A stretch of DNA of 7,843 nucleotides from Candidatus Peregrinibacteria bacterium (GTDB lineage Bacteria; Patescibacteriota; Gracilibacteria; Peribacterales; Peribacteraceae), in assembly GCA_016215715.1 (NCBI GenBank), contig JACRIG010000003.1, positions 1 through 7,843 on the forward strand, written 5' to 3'. The notes under the pieces are model-generated. The model was not told where the DNA came from. It saw nothing but the letters and a program-made list of their open reading frames with translations, and made no database searches. The position numbers and the translations under genes are program-made. Of the stretch, positions 6,523 to 7,843 are shown piece after piece. Positions within the stretch are counted from its first letter, which is position 1. Each line of letters starts with the position of its first letter.

Positions 6523-7566
6523 TTACAACACCTCCCGCGGCCCAAATGTCTTCTCGCTCCCGGCAATAATCTCATCATCGACGCTGATGACTGCAGCTTT
6601 ATCGGTCGTCATCTCCTCCGGAAAGACCGTGTTCACTCCGAAGGTCGGCTTTCCGTTTGCGGTGCCGTCGACACGGAAAGGGCGGACATTTTTCCACGTT
6701 TTCAGAGGTTCACCATCAGTACGCATGATGCCGGTTTCGGGGTTGATCATCGTAACGGCGCAACGGACCGAGAGATCGCCGAAGAGCATCCGGATCGGCC
6801 AGCGGGTGCCGTGGACCTTTCCTTTGATTTGCGCATCTTTCAGGATGTCCTCGAGGAAAGCGATCCAGCCCCTGACTCCGATGTTCGGTCGAACAGCCTT
6901 CATTGATGCTTCTCCAGTGAGAGAAGAATACGATGCCAATAACTGTTGCCCGCCGTCGGTGAAGAGCGTGTCCGCACGCTCTCCGCATGAATGCCTGTCC
7001 TCCACGTGCCGCAGATAGCTGATCGAAGGCAGAAGTACTTCGACTTTATCGGGATCATCACCGATCGACTTCAGGTAGTTTTTGACATATGCGTTGATGG
7101 GACCGCATTCCCGTACGGCATAGACGACAGTATTCGGGATCACTTCCACTGTAGTGACATCACCGTTCTGCGGTTGGAGCTGCTCCGGGTCGATTTCCAA
7201 CTTCCCTACACCCGGTGCCTCGTAGATAAGTTTCCTCCCGTCGAAGTGCGGCTGCATGAGTGCAAGTTTTGCTTGATTCCTCTGACTGAAGCGGGTGAAC
7301 ATTGCGTTGTGCATAACAGGAGGAATTTGCCCCAGCATGAACGACCGGTCGCGCAGGAGACCGTCCTCCGTCTCGAGTCCGTCCTTCGTGATGCGTGCAC
7401 TCGGGATTGATAATCCCCCGAGCGCTTTGCCTGGGTAGATACACAGGGATGCGATCAGGCCTCGGAGTCCTTCCGTATGTTTCGGAATAGCGTGCAAATG
7501 CTTGGCATACGGCAATTTTCCGTCTTGTTCGCATTGTGCAATGTACGCTTCGCGAATGGGTGGCAT
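6523..7566 (-). CDS. MOSC domain protein, YcbX/mARC-like (347 aa)
   Basis: Contains both parts of the YcbX/mARC family: an N-terminal MOSC beta-barrel about 36-160 (IASLCIYPGKALGG, then LRDRSFMLG) and a C-terminal MOSC domain about 200-337. The latter has DGGQQLLASYSSL (204-216), RPNIGV (226-231), VRCAVT (267-272), NPETG (275-279), EPLKTW (286-291) and FGVN (309-312). C269 corresponds to the conserved cysteine that ligates molybdenum or carries sulfur in characterised members. Family members use molybdenum cofactor to reduce N-hydroxylated compounds, or handle sulfur on it; the substrate is unknown here. About 35 residues precede the first recognised strand, with no signal peptide. The start is supported by a promoter 6 nt upstream. 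The gene converges on the ATPase gene with only 2 nt between stop codons. Confidence 0.87.
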   Translation of the reverse strand: MPPIREAYIAQCEQDGKLPYAKHLHAIPKHTEGLRGLIASLCIYPGKALGGLSIPSARITKDGLETEDGLLRDRSFMLGQIPPVMHNAMFTRFSQRNQAKLALMQPHFDGRKLIYEAPGVGKLEIDPEQLQPQNGDVTTVEVIPNTVVYAVRECGPINAYVKNYLKSIGDDPDKVEVLLPSISYLRHVEDRHSCGERADTLFTDGGQQLLASYSSLTGEASMKAVRPNIGVRGWIAFLEDILKDAQIKGKVHGTRWPIRMLFGDLSVRCAVTMINPETGIMRTDGEPLKTWKNVRPFRVDGTANGKPTFGVNTVFPEEMTTDKAAVISVDDEIIAGSEKTFGPREVL

Positions 7567-7572
7567 AGAAAA

Positions 7573-7600
7573 ACAATACTACTTTTTGCAGGAGCGTCAA
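7573..7600 (-). promoter_or_regulatory. Promoter of MOSC gene, leaderless layout
   Basis: On the minus strand TTGACG (7595-7600; 5/6 to TTGACA) is followed after 16 nt by TATTGT (7573-7578; 4/6 to TATAAT). The ATG (7566-7564) begins 6 nt after the -10, so the mRNA should start at the start codon. The -35 lies 20 bp from the transposase stop codon and may straddle the IS30 end. Confidence 0.6.
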
Positions 7601-7843
7601 TGCGTGCCTCAACCCCGAATTCAAGCTGGAAGCTGAACACCCAGGCGGTGGCAATGGGAGGATAGCACTTCGGAAGGGGTCGAGACGCCCAGGCACTTCC
7701 TCGGACGATTGTTGAGACGATCCTGATATCTTTTGAGCTGCTTCGGGGTGATGCGGGAGATATTCGTCTGCTTTGGGATGTAGCGTCGCAGGAGACCGAT
7801 GACCTGTTCCACCGATCCCTTCTGCCACGAACTGTAGGGATCG
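7600..7843 (-). mobile_element. IS30-family insertion sequence, 3' end only
   Basis: The transposase end plus about 20 bp of downstream DNA mark the right end of an IS30-family element that runs off the window. The outer boundary is uncertain: the stretch 7600-7621 (GCGTGCCTCAACCCCGAATT) is the likeliest terminal inverted repeat by position, but the other end is not visible for comparison. The boundary must lie between the transposase stop (7621) and the MOSC start (7566). Confidence 0.65.
7621..7843 (-). CDS. IS30-family transposase, C-terminal fragment (cut by window edge)
   Basis: Reading inward from the right edge the frame gives DPYSSWQKGSVEQVIGLLRR, then YIPKQTN, LNNRPRKCLG and STPSEVL. 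This is the end of the DDE domain of IS30 transposases, typically PYSPWQRGTNENTNGLLRQY followed by LNxRPRKxLGxxTP. The glutamate in SVEQ (codon 7807-7809) aligns with the third catalytic acidic residue. The more usual NEN triplet reads VEQ here, so the copy is somewhat divergent. The frame is open across the window edge; the GTG at 7812 is internal, not a start. Whether the full gene is intact cannot be judged. It points the same way as the MOSC gene, 54 bp upstream of it. Confidence 0.9.
   Translation of the reverse strand, partial: DPYSSWQKGSVEQVIGLLRRYIPKQTNISRITPKQLKRYQDRLNNRPRKCLGVSTPSEVLSSHCHRLGVQLPA

Noticed and set aside
7160..7828. 222-residue minus-strand frame spanning the transposase and MOSC genes
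   Set aside because: It crosses two recognised coding regions and the spacer in another frame and shows no motif. The IS30 and MOSC reading frames are clear.

Overview
This is a bacterial chromosomal segment of fairly high GC with densely packed genes. It uses the standard code: TGA ends the Nudix, L31, HrcA and transposase genes, so it is not from the lineages that read TGA as glycine. Four features together suggest a candidate-phyla-radiation (Patescibacteria) genome, possibly Peregrinibacteria/Peribacteria-like: a shortened HrcA, a large TraD/VirD4-like ATPase with a long N-terminal domain, the absence of Shine-Dalgarno sequences, and -10 boxes only 6-9 nt before start codons. The lineage is an inference, not something the sequence proves.

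Layout. 1-2069 (+) is the 3' part of gyrA. 2070-2192 is an intergenic pair of inverted REP-like hairpins. 2193-2585 (+) is a small Nudix hydrolase. 2586-2695 holds a second kind of intergenic repeat and the promoter of rpmE. 2696-2911 (+) is rpmE (ribosomal protein L31, zinc form). 2912-3044 holds a low-complexity inverted repeat, then a CIRCE-like operator overlapping an extended -10 box. 3045-3758 (+) is a compact hrcA, overlapping by one base (TGATG) a 920-residue TraD/VirD4-like ATPase (3758-6520, +). Converging on it with a 2-nt gap is a MOSC (YcbX/mARC-like) protein (6523-7566, -). The right edge is the C-terminal end of an IS30-family transposase (7621-7843, -), cut by the window. No gene-free stretch exceeds 133 bases, and I saw no tRNA, rRNA or CRISPR array.

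How it fits together. The most notable unit is hrcA plus the ATPase. The heat-shock repressor appears to control its own promoter through a degenerate CIRCE site, and the only gene coupled to it is a DNA-translocase-like ATPase instead of grpE/dnaK/dnaJ. All four readable promoters (Nudix, rpmE, hrcA, MOSC) place the -10 box so close to the ATG that the mRNAs should be leaderless or nearly so. The MOSC promoter lies against the IS30 end and may be partly built from it.
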